A stretch of DNA of 64,000 nucleotides from Planococcus halocryophilus (GTDB taxonomy: Bacteria > Bacillota > Bacilli > Bacillales_A > Planococcaceae): positions 124,001-188,000 of the forward strand of contig NZ_JAKVTG010000004.1 in assembly GCF_022489025.1 (NCBI RefSeq). The letters are read 5' to 3'. Of this stretch, positions 35,103-45,076 are shown piece after piece. Under the pieces are notes generated by a model. The model was not told the origin of the DNA, ran no database searches, and saw nothing but the letters and a program-made list of their open reading frames with translations. The number at the start of each line of letters is the position of its first letter. Position 1 is the stretch's first letter. The position numbers and the translations under genes were made by a program.

Positions 35103-35981
35103 ATGAACGATTATTTAGTAAGAGCTTTAGCTTATGATGGACAAGTGCGCGCTTACGCCGCACGGACAACAGAAACAGTTGCCGAAGCGCAACGACGCCA
35201 TTACACATGGCCAACTGCCTCTGCGGCATTAGGCCGATCAATGACAGCAAGCGTCATGTTAGGCGCGATGATGAAGGGCGAAGAAAAATTAACGATCCGT
35301 ATAAATGGCGGTGGCCCTATCGGCACGATTTTAGTAGATGCGAATGCTAAAGGAGAAGTTCGAGGATATGTAAGCAATCCGTTAACTCACTTTGATTTAA
35401 ATGAACAGGGCAAATTAGATGTTAGAAGAGCAGTTGGAACAGAAGGAACTTTAGCGGTTTCAAAAGACATTGGATTGCTACAACCGTTTGTTGGACAAGT
35501 TCCTATAGTGTCAGGTGAATTAGGTGATGATTTTACGCATTATATTACGACGTCTGAACAAATACCGTCTTCTGTGGGCGTAGGTGTTATTGTGAATCCG
35601 GATAATACGATTCAAGCTTCGGGTGGATTTATCATTCAATTATTGCCTGGCACGGAAGAAAGTATCATTGAAGACATTGAAGCCCGTCTAAAAGTGATTC
35701 CGACGATTTCGAATATGGTACGCCAAGGGTTGACACCTGAAGATATTTTAACCGAAGTATTAGGTGCAGGTAATGTTAAAGTATTAGACGAAATACCGGT
35801 TAAGTTTCAATGTCAATGTTCAAGAGATCGTATTTCGAATGCAATCCAAGGACTTGGAGCAGCGGAAATCGAAGATATGATTGTGACAGATGGTAAAGCA
35901 GAAGCACAATGCCATTTCTGCAATGAAAACTATTTATTCTCTAAAGAAAATCTACAGGATATGTTGAAAACAGAAGCATAA
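35103..35981 (+). CDS. hslO: Redox-regulated chaperone Hsp33
   Basis: A 292-residue Hsp33 protein. The zinc-binding cysteines are in FQCQCSRDR near residue 236 and AQCHFCNEN near 268 (CxC and CxxC), the redox switch that releases zinc and activates the holdase under hypochlorous acid or peroxide stress. Residues 1-180 form the substrate-binding core. AAGGGAAG precedes ATG 35103. It lies among oxidative-stress genes. Confidence 0.95.
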   Translation: MNDYLVRALAYDGQVRAYAARTTETVAEAQRRHYTWPTASAALGRSMTASVMLGAMMKGEEKLTIRINGGGPIGTILVDANAKGEVRGYVSNPLTHFDLNEQGKLDVRRAVGTEGTLAVSKDIGLLQPFVGQVPIVSGELGDDFTHYITTSEQIPSSVGVGVIVNPDNTIQASGGFIIQLLPGTEESIIEDIEARLKVIPTISNMVRQGLTPEDILTEVLGAGNVKVLDEIPVKFQCQCSRDRISNAIQGLGAAEIEDMIVTDGKAEAQCHFCNENYLFSKENLQDMLKTEA

Positions 35982-35990
35982 TAATCGCAA

Positions 35991-36025
35991 AAGGATCATG
36001 GCTTAGGTGCCATGGTCTTTTTTCA
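35991..36025 (+). terminator. Intrinsic terminator of hslO
   Basis: A 12-bp stem with wobble pairs (35991-36002 with 36009-36020) and T run. Confidence 0.82.
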
Positions 36026-36053
36026 TTGGAAGCGAAAAAGATATGTGTTAGTA

Positions 36054-36082
36054 TTGTCTTTAATTCGAGATAAGATTATGGA
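36054..36082 (+). promoter_or_regulatory. Promoter with MhqR-like operator
   Basis: TTGTCT (36054-36059), 17 bases and TATGGA (36077-36082) make a modest sigma-A promoter. The operator-like site TGTCTTTAATTCGAGATA (36055-36072) agrees at 15 of 18 positions with TATCTCGAATTCGAGATA, the site I recall for the MarR-type repressor MhqR of B. subtilis. Its right half is shared with the Rrf2 promoter. Confidence 0.6.
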
Positions 36083-36132
36083 AGATTAAATAGGAAATTA
36101 AACAAAAAACGTAATTTGGAGGTAATCGAAGA

Positions 36133-36735
36133 ATGAAACATCTTTTTCAAAAAGGAACGAATCCAGCAAAACCGACTCTTCTCATGTTACATGGAACAGG
36201 TGGAAACGAAACAGATTTGTTAGCGATCGCTTCCCATATTGATCCGGAGGCTTCTGTGCTGAGTGTTCGGGGAAACGTATCAGAAAATGGGATGCCACGT
36301 TTTTTCAAGCGGTTATCAGAAGGCGTTTTTGATATGGAAGATTTAAAGATGCGTACAGGAGAGTTATATGAATACATTGGACAAGCTGCTAAAGAATATA
36401 ATTTTGACCGTAATAATGTAATCGCAATTGGATATTCGAATGGTGCGAACATCGCAGCTAATTTGTTGTTCACGTATTCAGATTCCTTAAAAGGAGCGAT
36501 TTTGCATCATCCAATGGTTCCAAATCGTGATGCTGATTTACCTGATTTAACAAACATTCCAGTATTTATTGCGGCCGGCACTAACGATCCAATATGTCCT
36601 GCAGAAGAATCAACCGACCTGGAAAAACTACTAACAGGAGCGGGTGCAAAAGTTCAATTACACTGGGAAGATTTTGGACATCAATTAACAATGCCCGAAG
36701 TAGAGGCAGCAAAAGAGTGGTACGACAAGCTATAA
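36133..36735 (+). CDS. Alpha/beta hydrolase (phospholipase/carboxylesterase, MhqD-like)
   Basis: A 200-residue cytosolic alpha/beta hydrolase. The nucleophile Ser is in IGYSNGANIA near residue 104, the Asp in AGTNDPICP near 152 and the His in EDFGHQL near 181. MLHGTGGNETDL near residue 18 forms the oxyanion hole. It matches MhqD-type hydrolases that B. subtilis induces with quinones and diamide through MhqR. Here the promoter holds a MhqR-like site. The natural substrate is unknown. TTGGAGGTAA precedes ATG 36133. Confidence 0.85.
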   Translation: MKHLFQKGTNPAKPTLLMLHGTGGNETDLLAIASHIDPEASVLSVRGNVSENGMPRFFKRLSEGVFDMEDLKMRTGELYEYIGQAAKEYNFDRNNVIAIGYSNGANIAANLLFTYSDSLKGAILHHPMVPNRDADLPDLTNIPVFIAAGTNDPICPAEESTDLEKLLTGAGAKVQLHWEDFGHQLTMPEVEAAKEWYDKL

Positions 36736-36738
36736 GAT

Positions 36739-36772
36739 GAACCTTCCTTGAGTAATTGGGGAAGGTTTTATA
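36739..36772 (+). terminator. Intrinsic terminator of MhqD-like gene
   Basis: An eight-bp stem (36739-36746 with 36760-36767), a loop and a short T/A tail. It is rather weak. Confidence 0.65.
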
Positions 36773-36845
36773 ATTACATACGAACTTTTGACAAAGATAG
36801 CACTTTTCATTCATGATAAGGAAAAGAAAACTTAGGAGGGATGTC

Positions 36846-37811
36846 ATGCAAACTAACCCGCGGATTCAAGAACAATTAGAAGCTTGGGTGGAAGGAAATA
36901 GAGGCCATGCCATATTAGGAACTACCGCTCAATATATACCCGCACTCGGAAAAGAAGACCCGAGTCAGCTTGGAATTTGTATGCTCGACGACAATGGAAA
37001 TTATTATTGCGCAGGGGATACTGATAAAGAGTTTACGTTACAGAGTATTTCAAAAGCATTGACGTTTATTGCGTTGAGTTGTAATTATGGTTTGGATTTT
37101 GTGTTAGAGCGTGTCGATGTAGAGCCAACTGGCGAAGCGTTTAATTCAATCGTTCCATTTGAAATTCATCGCCCCAACAAACCATTTAACCCCTTTATCA
37201 ATGCAGGAGCTATCACCATTTCAGCGTTATTGCCAGGGCAAACCAGCCAAAAAAAATATGAATTTCTTCTGCACTTTCTAGAAAATCTAGTGGGTCATCC
37301 CCTTGAACTTGATAAAGAAGTATACGATTCTGAATGGGCATCTTCACATCGTAACCGAGCTTTAGCGTATTACTTGAAAGAAGCTAAATTCCTGGAAATT
37401 GAAGTAGAAGAAGCGCTTGATATTTACATTCGTCAATGTGCCATCAAAGTGAGTACAAAAGATTTAGCTTTAATAGGGTTAATTATTGCGTATGACGGAT
37501 ACAATCCAATTACGAAGGTCAAACATTTTTCTGATGAAATTGCCCAAGTTGCGAAAGTGTTAATGGTCACTTGCGGCATGTATAACTCTTCAGGGAATTT
37601 TGCAGCGCATGTTGGAATTCCAGCAAAAAGTGGTGTGTCAGGCGGAATTATGGCGGCAGTTCCACCAAAGCTCCATTCGCAAACGTATGAGTTTCGTGCA
37701 GGAGCGGGCATTGGTGTATACGGTCCAGCGATCGACGTACAAGGAAACAGTGCAGCAGGTACAATGATGTTGCGACAAATTTCAAAAGAATGGGATTTAA
37801 GTATCTTTTAA
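36846..37811 (+). CDS. glsA: Glutaminase A
   Basis: A 321-residue serine-dependent glutaminase started at ATG 36846 with TAGGAGGG upstream. The catalytic Ser-x-x-Lys (SISKALTF near residue 70) and conserved PFNPFINAGAI near 110 and GGIMAAVP near 265 are present. It releases ammonia and glutamate from glutamine in the cytoplasm. The leader has TTGACA at 36788 with CATGAT at 36812 as likely promoter. It fits the glutamate and peptide-use theme of the window. Confidence 0.94.
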   Translation: MQTNPRIQEQLEAWVEGNRGHAILGTTAQYIPALGKEDPSQLGICMLDDNGNYYCAGDTDKEFTLQSISKALTFIALSCNYGLDFVLERVDVEPTGEAFNSIVPFEIHRPNKPFNPFINAGAITISALLPGQTSQKKYEFLLHFLENLVGHPLELDKEVYDSEWASSHRNRALAYYLKEAKFLEIEVEEALDIYIRQCAIKVSTKDLALIGLIIAYDGYNPITKVKHFSDEIAQVAKVLMVTCGMYNSSGNFAAHVGIPAKSGVSGGIMAAVPPKLHSQTYEFRAGAGIGVYGPAIDVQGNSAAGTMMLRQISKEWDLSIF

Positions 37812-37816
37812 TCTAA

Positions 37817-37857
37817 CCCCGTAGGCTTTAAGTAGCCTACGGGGAATTTTTTTTTTA
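37817..37857 (+). terminator. Intrinsic terminator of glsA
   Basis: A 10-bp GC-rich stem (37817-37826 with 37835-37844) followed by AA and a run of more than eight T residues. Confidence 0.9.
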
Positions 37858-37873
37858 GGAAACGGAGAAATGG

Positions 37874-37897
37874 GTTTATAAAATTCAAACCGGGTAA
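37874..37897 (+). promoter_or_regulatory. Sigma-B promoter of katE
   Basis: GTTTAT (37874-37879), 12 bases and GGGTAA (37892-37897) match the general-stress consensus GTTTAA-N12-15-GGGTAT with one mismatch per box. The start codon follows about 37 bases later. Confidence 0.75.
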
Positions 37898-37933
37898 TAG
37901 GAGAATGAATATAAAATACAAAGGAGTGTCAAA

Positions 37934-39982
37934 ATGTCAAAAGAACCCGAAGTGAACAAGAACAGCAAAGACGAACAGTTGGAGCAGTACCGTATAGATG
38001 ATTCAGGGAAAAGTTTAACCACCAATCAAGGACTGAAGATGGCGGAAGATGAATTTTCATTAAAAGCTGGTGAACGCGGTCCAACTTTGATGGAAGATTT
38101 TCATTTTCGGGAAAAAATGACGCATTTTGACCATGAACGAATTCCAGAACGTATTGTTCATGCGAGAGGATATGCCGCACATGGTGTATTTGAGACTTAT
38201 GAATCTTTGGAGCATTTAACAAAAGCGAAATTCCTATCAGAAAAAGGAAAACAGACACCTGTATTTGTGCGTTTTTCGACAGTTGCGGGATCCAAAGGGT
38301 CTGCTGAGACGGTACGAGATATTCGTGGATTTGCGACGAAATTTTATACAGAAGAAGGAAATTATGATTTAGTCGGCAATAACGTACCAGTCTTTTTTAT
38401 TCAGGACGCTATTAAGTTTCCTGACTTTGTTCATGCAGTAAAACCAGAACCGCATAACGAAATGCCACAAGCTGCAAGTGCACACGATACATTATGGGAT
38501 TTTGTAATCAACAATCAAGAAACGGCACACACGATTATGTGGTTGATGTCGGACCGAGCAATTCCACGCAGTTTCCGAATGATGGATGGATTTGGTGTAC
38601 ATGCTTTCCGTTTCGTTAATGCAGAAGGTAAATCGCATTTTGTGAAATTTAACTGGAAATCGACACTCGGTACCCATTCACTTGTTTGGGACGAAGCGCA
38701 AAAGATTGCTGGAAAAGACGCTGATTTTAATCGCCGTGATTTATACGAATCCATCGAACAAGGAGATTTTCCTGAGTGGGAATTAGGCGTTCAAATTGTT
38801 GCAGAAGAAGATGAACATAAATTTGATTTTGATCTATTAGATGCAACTAAATTATGGCCACAAGAAGAAATTCCGATTCAAATCGTTGGCAAAATGACAT
38901 TAAATCGCAATGTCGACAATGTTTTTGCTGAAACAGAACAAGTTGCCTTCCACCCCGGGCATGTCGTACCAGGAATCGATTTTTCAAACGATCCATTGCT
39001 TCAAGGACGTCTGTTTTCTTACACAGATACGCAATTGTTACGTTTGAATGGACCTAATTTCCATGAGTTGCCAATTAACCGGCCTGTATGTCCGTTTCAT
39101 AACAACCAACGGGACGGATTTGGACGCCAAACGATTAACAAAGGACGGGTTGCTTACCAAAAAAGTTCATTTACGAACAGCACGCCTGCTCCTGTAAGTG
39201 AGGCTGAAGGTGGGTATTCACATTACCAAGAAAAAATGGAAGGTCGTAAAGTCCGTGCTCGTAGCGAAAGTTTTAAAGATCATTTCTCACAAGCGACGAT
39301 GTTTTGGAACAGCATGACCAAACCAGAGCGTGAACATATTATTGAGGCATTTAGTTTTGAACTTGGAAAATGCCAAGAAATGTGGATTCGTGAAGGAGCT
39401 ATTGAAATGTTTGCGAATGTTAATTTAGAAATGGCTCAGGCTGTTGCTAAAAATATTGGAGTAGCACCACCGACGAGTGGGGGTTCTGATGTGACTAAAA
39501 CTTCGCCTGCATTAAGCATGGAAAATACTGTGAAATCAGCAGCTACTCGTAAAGTGGGTGTATTAGTGGACCAGGGTTTTAATGATGCCGAAGTGTTGAA
39601 GATTCTTGAAGAGTTTGAAAGCAAAGGCGTAAATTACGAGATCGTTAGTGAAACACAAAGTAAATTAAACGGTTCAGAGGGGAAAGAACTTGAAGTCGAT
39701 CATACATTTACGACGACAGATCCAGTGCTTTACGATGCGATTTACGCAGTAGGTGGACCCGACGTAAGTAAGAAATTTGCCAAAGAAGCTTCACGTTATA
39801 TCGGAGAAGCATTCGATCATTACAAGCCAATCGGTGCTACACATGATGGACAAAAATGGCTACAAAAAGCTGGCATTAAAGGACAACCGGGGGTTGTGGC
39901 AACAGAAGATACCTCTAATTTTGCTAACTTATTCATTGAAGCTATTGCCGCACATCGACATTGGAACCGCACAATCGAATAA
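37934..39982 (+). CDS. katE: Large-subunit (clade 2) catalase with C-terminal DJ-1/PfpI-like domain
   Basis: A 682-residue catalase, close to the 686 residues of B. subtilis KatE. The catalytic His lies in [11 protein letters not shown] near residue 78, the distal Asn in [10 protein letters not shown] near 150 and the proximal heme Tyr in RLFSYTDTQ near 365. Residues about 530-682 are a glutamine-amidotransferase-like flavodoxin-type domain ([19 protein letters not shown]) found only in large catalases. It destroys hydrogen peroxide. AAAGGAGTG precedes ATG 37934, and the promoter is sigma-B type. Confidence 0.95.
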   Translation: MSKEPEVNKNSKDEQLEQYRIDDSGKSLTTNQGLKMAEDEFSLKAGERGPTLMEDFHFREKMTHFDHERIPERIVHARGYAAHGVFETYESLEHLTKAKFLSEKGKQTPVFVRFSTVAGSKGSAETVRDIRGFATKFYTEEGNYDLVGNNVPVFFIQDAIKFPDFVHAVKPEPHNEMPQAASAHDTLWDFVINNQETAHTIMWLMSDRAIPRSFRMMDGFGVHAFRFVNAEGKSHFVKFNWKSTLGTHSLVWDEAQKIAGKDADFNRRDLYESIEQGDFPEWELGVQIVAEEDEHKFDFDLLDATKLWPQEEIPIQIVGKMTLNRNVDNVFAETEQVAFHPGHVVPGIDFSNDPLLQGRLFSYTDTQLLRLNGPNFHELPINRPVCPFHNNQRDGFGRQTINKGRVAYQKSSFTNSTPAPVSEAEGGYSHYQEKMEGRKVRARSESFKDHFSQATMFWNSMTKPEREHIIEAFSFELGKCQEMWIREGAIEMFANVNLEMAQAVAKNIGVAPPTSGGSDVTKTSPALSMENTVKSAATRKVGVLVDQGFNDAEVLKILEEFESKGVNYEIVSETQSKLNGSEGKELEVDHTFTTTDPVLYDAIYAVGGPDVSKKFAKEASRYIGEAFDHYKPIGATHDGQKWLQKAGIKGQPGVVATEDTSNFANLFIEAIAAHRHWNRTIE

Positions 39983-40014
39983 AAATTTGTAAAACACATG
40001 TCCATTCCAAAAAG

Positions 40015-40039
40015 GTTTAAGAAAATACGCATTGGGTAT
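40015..40039 (+). promoter_or_regulatory. Perfect sigma-B promoter of ysnF-like gene
   Basis: GTTTAA (40015-40020), 13 bases and GGGTAT (40034-40039) match the sigma-B consensus in all 12 positions. It lies about 50 bases before the start codon of a general-stress protein. Confidence 0.88.
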
Positions 40040-40089
40040 TTTCTAGACTAAGCAAGCATACAAAAAACAAAAAAATGGAGGAATAGGAA

Positions 40090-41187
40090 ATGACTAACAA
40101 TAAATTTATGGGTACATTCGACAGTGAGACAGAAGTATTAAAAAAAATCGAAGAGTTAAAAGCACAAGGTTCTCGTGAAGATGATATGTATGTCATGGCA
40201 CGGGATGAAGAACAAATCTCGATGCTCCGAGGACGAACAGACGTAGATTATAAATCAGCTGAAGGAAATTGGATGGATAAATTCATGGGCTTCTTATCAG
40301 GTGACGATTCCACACGTGAAGCATTTTCAGGTATGGGAGTAGACAAAGACGAAGCCGATCGCTATTACAATGAAGTGCAAAACGGTAAAGTGCTATTGTT
40401 TGTAGATCGTGAATACGGTGCAAACTATGAAGGGGAAGCGCCTTACGATAACACATCGACAAGCACAGAAGCAGGCACAATGGGTGCCGCTAGTCTAACT
40501 GGTAGCCGATTAGACAGAAATCATATGGACAATGAAGCTGTAGGTAGAGATGGCTTAACAGTAGATACTAACGATGAGAATGACGTCTACTATAATAAGA
40601 ACGACGATACATTTAGCCGAGATACTACTGAAACAGCAGGTGTTGGAAACGAATCAGGAACAGGGTTTGGTCTTGAATCTGAACGTACAGAAGACAAATT
40701 TACGGATACAAATCGTTTTGAAAATAAAGATACAAATCATCACACAGAAGAAGAAAAAATACAATTACATGAAGAGCGCTTAAGCGTTGATAAAGAGCGT
40801 GTACAAACAGGTGAAGTTAATGTTGGAAAACACGTTGTGGAAGAAAACCAGTCAATCGAAGTACCGGTAGAACGAGAAGAAGTTTATATTGAACGTCGTC
40901 CAGTAAATGAAGAAACAGTTGGGAATTCTTTTGATAAAGAGTCTACATTAACAGGAGATGCATATCAGGAAGGCCAAGACATTCACATTCCTGTGTCAGA
41001 AGAACATGTAGAAGTTACGAAAAAAGATGTAATAGCTGAAGAAATTGTTGTTGGAAAACGCAAAGTACAGGACACAGAAACTATCAATGAGACGGTTCGT
41101 CATGAGGAAGCAGACATCGATGACGATACTAATTTTACAGATAACAAATTGAACCGTGAAGAGCATACAGATCGTGATCGTTTCTAA
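40090..41187 (+). CDS. ysnF: YsnF/AvaK-type general stress protein (DUF2382)
   Basis: A 365-residue acidic, hydrophilic protein. Residues 5-110 resemble the YflT/GSP17M heat-induced stress domain (FMGTFDSETEVLKKIEELKA, YYNEVQNGKVLLFVD). Residues about 115-220 are a disordered Thr/Asn/Asp-rich linker. Residues 222-345 hold the YsnF/AvaK domain (EEKIQLHEERLSVDKERV, VEVPVEREEVYIERRPV, then IPVSEEHVEVTKKDV), with repeated V-E/K strands. The function is unknown; B. subtilis YsnF is under sigma-B. The promoter here is a perfect sigma-B site. GGAGGAATAGG precedes ATG 40090. Confidence 0.9.
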   Translation: MTNNKFMGTFDSETEVLKKIEELKAQGSREDDMYVMARDEEQISMLRGRTDVDYKSAEGNWMDKFMGFLSGDDSTREAFSGMGVDKDEADRYYNEVQNGKVLLFVDREYGANYEGEAPYDNTSTSTEAGTMGAASLTGSRLDRNHMDNEAVGRDGLTVDTNDENDVYYNKNDDTFSRDTTETAGVGNESGTGFGLESERTEDKFTDTNRFENKDTNHHTEEEKIQLHEERLSVDKERVQTGEVNVGKHVVEENQSIEVPVEREEVYIERRPVNEETVGNSFDKESTLTGDAYQEGQDIHIPVSEEHVEVTKKDVIAEEIVVGKRKVQDTETINETVRHEEADIDDDTNFTDNKLNREEHTDRDRF

Positions 41188-41201
41188 TAGAAAAGAATCT
41201 G

Positions 41202-41232
41202 AAAGGCGGGGATGATTCCCCGCCTTTTTTTG
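41202..41232 (+). terminator. Intrinsic terminator of ysnF-like gene
   Basis: An 11-bp GC-rich stem (41202-41212 with 41217-41227) and a T run. Confidence 0.9.
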
Positions 41233-41282
41233 TCGGTCCAGAAAGAATAGCGTATAGTAGAAGAAAGCTAGGAGGGATAAGC

Positions 41283-41483
41283 ATGGACGGTAAGAAAAGA
41301 AGTGACGTGAAACCCGGTATTGAAGTAAATGTGATTTTAAAGCAAGATCAGCGTTCAGGTAAGAAAACAAAAGGGGTTGTAAAGGATTTACTAACAAACT
41401 CAGCGACTCACCCGCATGGCATTAAAGTGCGTTTAGAAGATGGACAAGTTGGACGAGTTTGTGAGATTCTTTCTGCAAAGTAA
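41283..41483 (+). CDS. ywbE: YwbE family protein
   Basis: A 66-residue protein of the YwbE (DUF2196) family. KPGIEVNVILKQDQRSGKKT near residue 10, VKDLLTNSATHPHGIKVRL near 33 and GRVCEI at the end are conserved. It is probably a small beta-barrel (SH3-like) protein that binds nucleic acid; its function has not been established. TAGGAGGG lies before ATG 41283, and a terminator follows. Confidence 0.92.
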   Translation: MDGKKRSDVKPGIEVNVILKQDQRSGKKTKGVVKDLLTNSATHPHGIKVRLEDGQVGRVCEILSAK

Positions 41484-41553
41484 AAGTAATTTCAAGGCCT
41501 AGAATTAGCGAGACAAAGGAAAGACTTACAATAATCAGTAAAGACAAATTCAT

Positions 41554-41588
41554 CAAAACCGGACCCGTAAAAAGGGTCCGGTTTTGTG
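41554..41588 (+). terminator. Intrinsic terminator of ywbE
   Basis: A perfect 13-bp stem (41554-41566 with 41574-41586) and a seven-base A-rich loop, then T-rich bases. Confidence 0.8.
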
Positions 41589-41625
41589 TTAATATAGGGG
41601 TATTGAAAAAATGAAGGAGTCTCTT

Positions 41626-43755
41626 ATGATGAGCCAATTCTTTGAACGCAAAAAGCAGGAACTTGGAGTTCAATTAAATAAAATACAACGAAAAGCGGTC
41701 GAGCGAACAGAAGGTCCACTATTGCTACTCGCGTGCCCCGGATCTGGAAAAACAACTACGATGATTATGCGAATCGGATATTTAATCGAGGAAAAAGAGG
41801 TATCGCCGTCCCGGATCAAAGCAATTACGTTCAGTAAAGCTTCAGCCAACGATATGCTCGAACGTTACAAGCGCTTTTTTCCATCACTACAACCAATTGA
41901 TTTTTCCACTATTCATAGCCTAGCTTTTCAAATCACTCGTGATTATTTTTCAGGGTCGCGTTACATCATGATTGAAGGTAATGAAGCAAATGGTCTTCAC
42001 AAAAAAAAATTGCTTCGTGAAATGTACCGAACAGAAAACGATGAGCCGATTACAGACGATCAATTAGAAGAATTGATTTCGTTCATTAGTTATGTAAAGA
42101 ATAAAATGTTACCAAGAAAGCAATGGGCTAAACTAAAAGAGCCTTTTCCTGGAGCGATTGAAATACTGAAAACCTATGAAGCTTTTAAAGAAAACTATGA
42201 GGTAAGGTTAGTAGATTTTGATGATATGTTGTCACTTGCTTATGAAGCATTAGAAAAAGATAAAAGTTTGTTAGCGAAATTTCAAGGACGCTGGGATTAC
42301 GTCATGACAGATGAAAGTCAAGATACGTCACAAATTCAGCATGCCATTGTGGAAAAGTTAGTAGCGCGCCATAAAAACTTGTGTGTCGTAGCAGATGACG
42401 ATCAATCGATATATACGTGGAGAGCAGCTGAACCTACGTATTTATTGAAGTTCAGAACGGTTTATCCTGATGCTTATATTATGAAAATGGAACGCAATTA
42501 CCGTTCCTCCCAGAACATTGTTCATACTGCGAATGCGTTTATTAAAACCAACAAAAAGCGTCACGATAAGAACATGTTCACCAAACAAGGAGAAGGCGAT
42601 CCGATTGTTTTAAAACGCTTAAGTTCAGAAGAAGCGCAATTCAAATATGTCCTGAAAGAACTCAAGGAATTGACGGACTATGGTGATGTGGCTATTTTGT
42701 ATCGCAATAATTCATCTTCGACTTTGTTAATGAGTGAACTTGAGCGTTTAGGTATTCCATTTTATATGAAAGATTCGGATAATCGGTTTTTTTCGCATTG
42801 GATTGTAGAAGACATGCTGAATTTTATGCGTTTTAGCTTAAAACCGGAACGCATTGATATTTATTCGAAAATCGCTTCTAAAACCAATGCGTATTGGTCA
42901 GGAAGCCAACTGAAAATGCTAAGTCGAATGAAATCGACAGGCCAGCATGCTTTTGATGACATCAATTTGACAATTACGTTAAAAGACTACCAATTGAAAA
43001 TTTTAGCGGAACAAAAAAAATGGTTCGAAGCGTTAAATGACATGAAACCATTAAAAGTGATTCGAACGATTCGAGGGGAAATGGGTTACGACCAAATGCT
43101 CGCTAGCCGTGCTGAGAAGTTTGGTATGAAAATGACGTACTTAGCACAAATCCTCACCACACTAGAACAAATCGCGGAACCGCTTGACTCAATGACGGCG
43201 TTTGCGAAGCGGCTTAAACAATTAGAACAAGTAACGCAGCAAGCCAAAAAAGAAAAAACTGACGATATGCTGACCTTATCAACTTTCCATAGCTCAAAAG
43301 GCTTGGAATTTGAACGAGTTTATATGATTGATTTGGTAGAAGGCGTTATACCAACTGAAGAAGATGCAGAAACACCTGATTTATTAGAAGAAGCACGTCG
43401 ATTATTTTATGTAGGCATGACGAGAGCAAAAACGCATTTAGAGCTCATTAGTCATGGCAATGAATCACGCTTTGTTGGAGAGGTACGCAAGTTAATTGTT
43501 CCTGAAAAAAGACTAGCTACCACGCAAAGTAGTGTAGCTAAAACCCCTATTAAAGTAAAAGTACCAGATAACCCAAATGCGATTCACACTGAAGAGGTTT
43601 TGCGTGAAGGTGTTCATGTTCGTCATCGCGTTTTTGGTGCAGGCGAAATTGTTGAACGAGACAAAGATCGGATTTCCATTCAATTTGCTAAAGAAAGAAA
43701 AGACTTAATGATCGATATTTGCATTAGCTATAAATTATTAGAAATAATTGAGTAG
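41626..43755 (+). CDS. UvrD/PcrA-like ATP-dependent DNA helicase
   Basis: A 709-residue superfamily 1A helicase. The start is ATG 41626 (or 41629), seven bases after GAAGGAG; an ATG at 41611 overlaps that site. Motif I ACPGSGKTTT near residue 36, motif II TDESQDTSQIQ near 225, motif III ADDDQSIYTWRAA near 255, motif V STFHSSKGLEFERV near 547 and motif VI RLFYVGMTRAKTHL near 590 are all present. The C-terminal part (VRHRVFGAGEIVER near 665) resembles the PcrA tudor-like RNA-polymerase-binding end. It is shorter than PcrA (about 740) and closer to YjcD-type paralogues. It unwinds DNA in repair or conflict resolution. Confidence 0.92.
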   Translation: MMSQFFERKKQELGVQLNKIQRKAVERTEGPLLLLACPGSGKTTTMIMRIGYLIEEKEVSPSRIKAITFSKASANDMLERYKRFFPSLQPIDFSTIHSLAFQITRDYFSGSRYIMIEGNEANGLHKKKLLREMYRTENDEPITDDQLEELISFISYVKNKMLPRKQWAKLKEPFPGAIEILKTYEAFKENYEVRLVDFDDMLSLAYEALEKDKSLLAKFQGRWDYVMTDESQDTSQIQHAIVEKLVARHKNLCVVADDDQSIYTWRAAEPTYLLKFRTVYPDAYIMKMERNYRSSQNIVHTANAFIKTNKKRHDKNMFTKQGEGDPIVLKRLSSEEAQFKYVLKELKELTDYGDVAILYRNNSSSTLLMSELERLGIPFYMKDSDNRFFSHWIVEDMLNFMRFSLKPERIDIYSKIASKTNAYWSGSQLKMLSRMKSTGQHAFDDINLTITLKDYQLKILAEQKKWFEALNDMKPLKVIRTIRGEMGYDQMLASRAEKFGMKMTYLAQILTTLEQIAEPLDSMTAFAKRLKQLEQVTQQAKKEKTDDMLTLSTFHSSKGLEFERVYMIDLVEGVIPTEEDAETPDLLEEARRLFYVGMTRAKTHLELISHGNESRFVGEVRKLIVPEKRLATTQSSVAKTPIKVKVPDNPNAIHTEEVLREGVHVRHRVFGAGEIVERDKDRISIQFAKERKDLMIDICISYKLLEIIE

Positions 43756-43807
43756 CGCCTCTGTGAAAAGGCAGATGTGACATAGAGAAGAACGCGGGGT
43801 ACTAAAA

Positions 43808-45076
43808 ATGAGATTTAGGGACTGGGATCGAAGTTTAAAGGTTCGTTTAATAGGCGAATTTTTCATGAATACAAGTTATTGGATGGTATTCCCGTTTTTA
43901 GCGATTTATTTTGCTGAAGAATTCGGTAAAGGAACTGCCGGGTTATTACTCGTAATTTCGCAAGTTTTTTCAGTAGCAGCAAACTTAGTCGGTGGATATT
44001 GCGCAGACCGTTTCGGACGTAAGCGTATGCTTATCGTAGCATCTGTCGCACAAGGGTTTTCGTTTTTACTGTTTGCCTTTGCGAATTCACCTTGGATGCA
44101 ATCTCCTGAGCTAGGGTTTATCGCGTTTACACTTGCAGGAATGTGCGGCTCGCTGTACTGGCCGGCAAGTCAGGCCATGATTGCAGATGTCGTACCGGAA
44201 AAATACCGTAGTGATGTCTTTGCTATTTTTTATACGACTCTAAATATTGCTGTAGTAGTAGGTCCACTATTTGGTGCGGTACTTTTCTTTTCGTACCGAT
44301 TTGAATTATTGCTTGTCGTTACGGTTATTTCGATGCTGCTTGGCTTAGTGTTGAAATTGTTAACAAAAGAAACGTTATCGCAAGCTATGGTAGACAAATG
44401 GCAGACTCAGGCAGCGATAGGTTGGGTAGGGGCGATTTCAAAGCAGTTTAAAGAATACGGGTTAATCTTCAAAGATCGCCTATTCTTATTATTCATCATT
44501 GCTGGAATTTTAGGTGCCCAAACCTTTATGCAATTAGACTTATTAATCCCGATTTACTTGAAAGAAACAATTGATAGTCAAACCGTCGCGACGTTATTTG
44601 ATAAAGAGTGGTTTGTCACTGGCGAAACTTCTTTTGGTCTCTTGCTCGCTGAAAATGGATTGTTCGTTGCGTTACTAACTGTGGTTGTAACAAGATGGAT
44701 GACGACATTTCCAGAGAAATGGGTTTTCTTTGCCTCAGCTGTTTTCTACGGCCTAGCGATGTGGTTATTCCCGTTAACATCATGGTTTTGGATATTTGTT
44801 GTAGCAATGGCGATCTTCACGTTTGCTGAGTTGATGGTTGTGGGTCTACAACAAAGCTTCATATCAAAACTAGCGCCTGAAGATATGCGTGGCCAATATT
44901 TTGCGGCTGCGAGTATGCGTTATACCATCGGTCGTATGATTGCGCCAATTTCCATTCCGATGACTGCTTGGTTTGGTTTTTCGTGGACATTTGGTGTGCT
45001 CGGTCTTCTCGCAATTGCGAGTGGGTTTGTTTATCTATTAATGTTCAAACTATACGAAAAAAGGCCTTCCTATTGA
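43808..45076 (+). CDS. MFS transporter (multidrug-resistance-type)
   Basis: A 422-residue major facilitator with 12 membrane helices. GGYCADRFGRKRML near residue 60 is the loop 2-3 motif. The N-terminal half PFLAIYFAEEFGKGTAGLLL recalls the YttB/MDR-type exporters. The central loop contains an inserted soluble segment, TIDSQTVATLFDKEWFV near 255. The substrate is unknown. The start ATG 43808 has a weak GCGGGG site upstream, and its stop codon lies in the loop of the terminator. Confidence 0.85.
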   Translation: MRFRDWDRSLKVRLIGEFFMNTSYWMVFPFLAIYFAEEFGKGTAGLLLVISQVFSVAANLVGGYCADRFGRKRMLIVASVAQGFSFLLFAFANSPWMQSPELGFIAFTLAGMCGSLYWPASQAMIADVVPEKYRSDVFAIFYTTLNIAVVVGPLFGAVLFFSYRFELLLVVTVISMLLGLVLKLLTKETLSQAMVDKWQTQAAIGWVGAISKQFKEYGLIFKDRLFLLFIIAGILGAQTFMQLDLLIPIYLKETIDSQTVATLFDKEWFVTGETSFGLLLAENGLFVALLTVVVTRWMTTFPEKWVFFASAVFYGLAMWLFPLTSWFWIFVVAMAIFTFAELMVVGLQQSFISKLAPEDMRGQYFAAASMRYTIGRMIAPISIPMTAWFGFSWTFGVLGLLAIASGFVYLLMFKLYEKRPSY

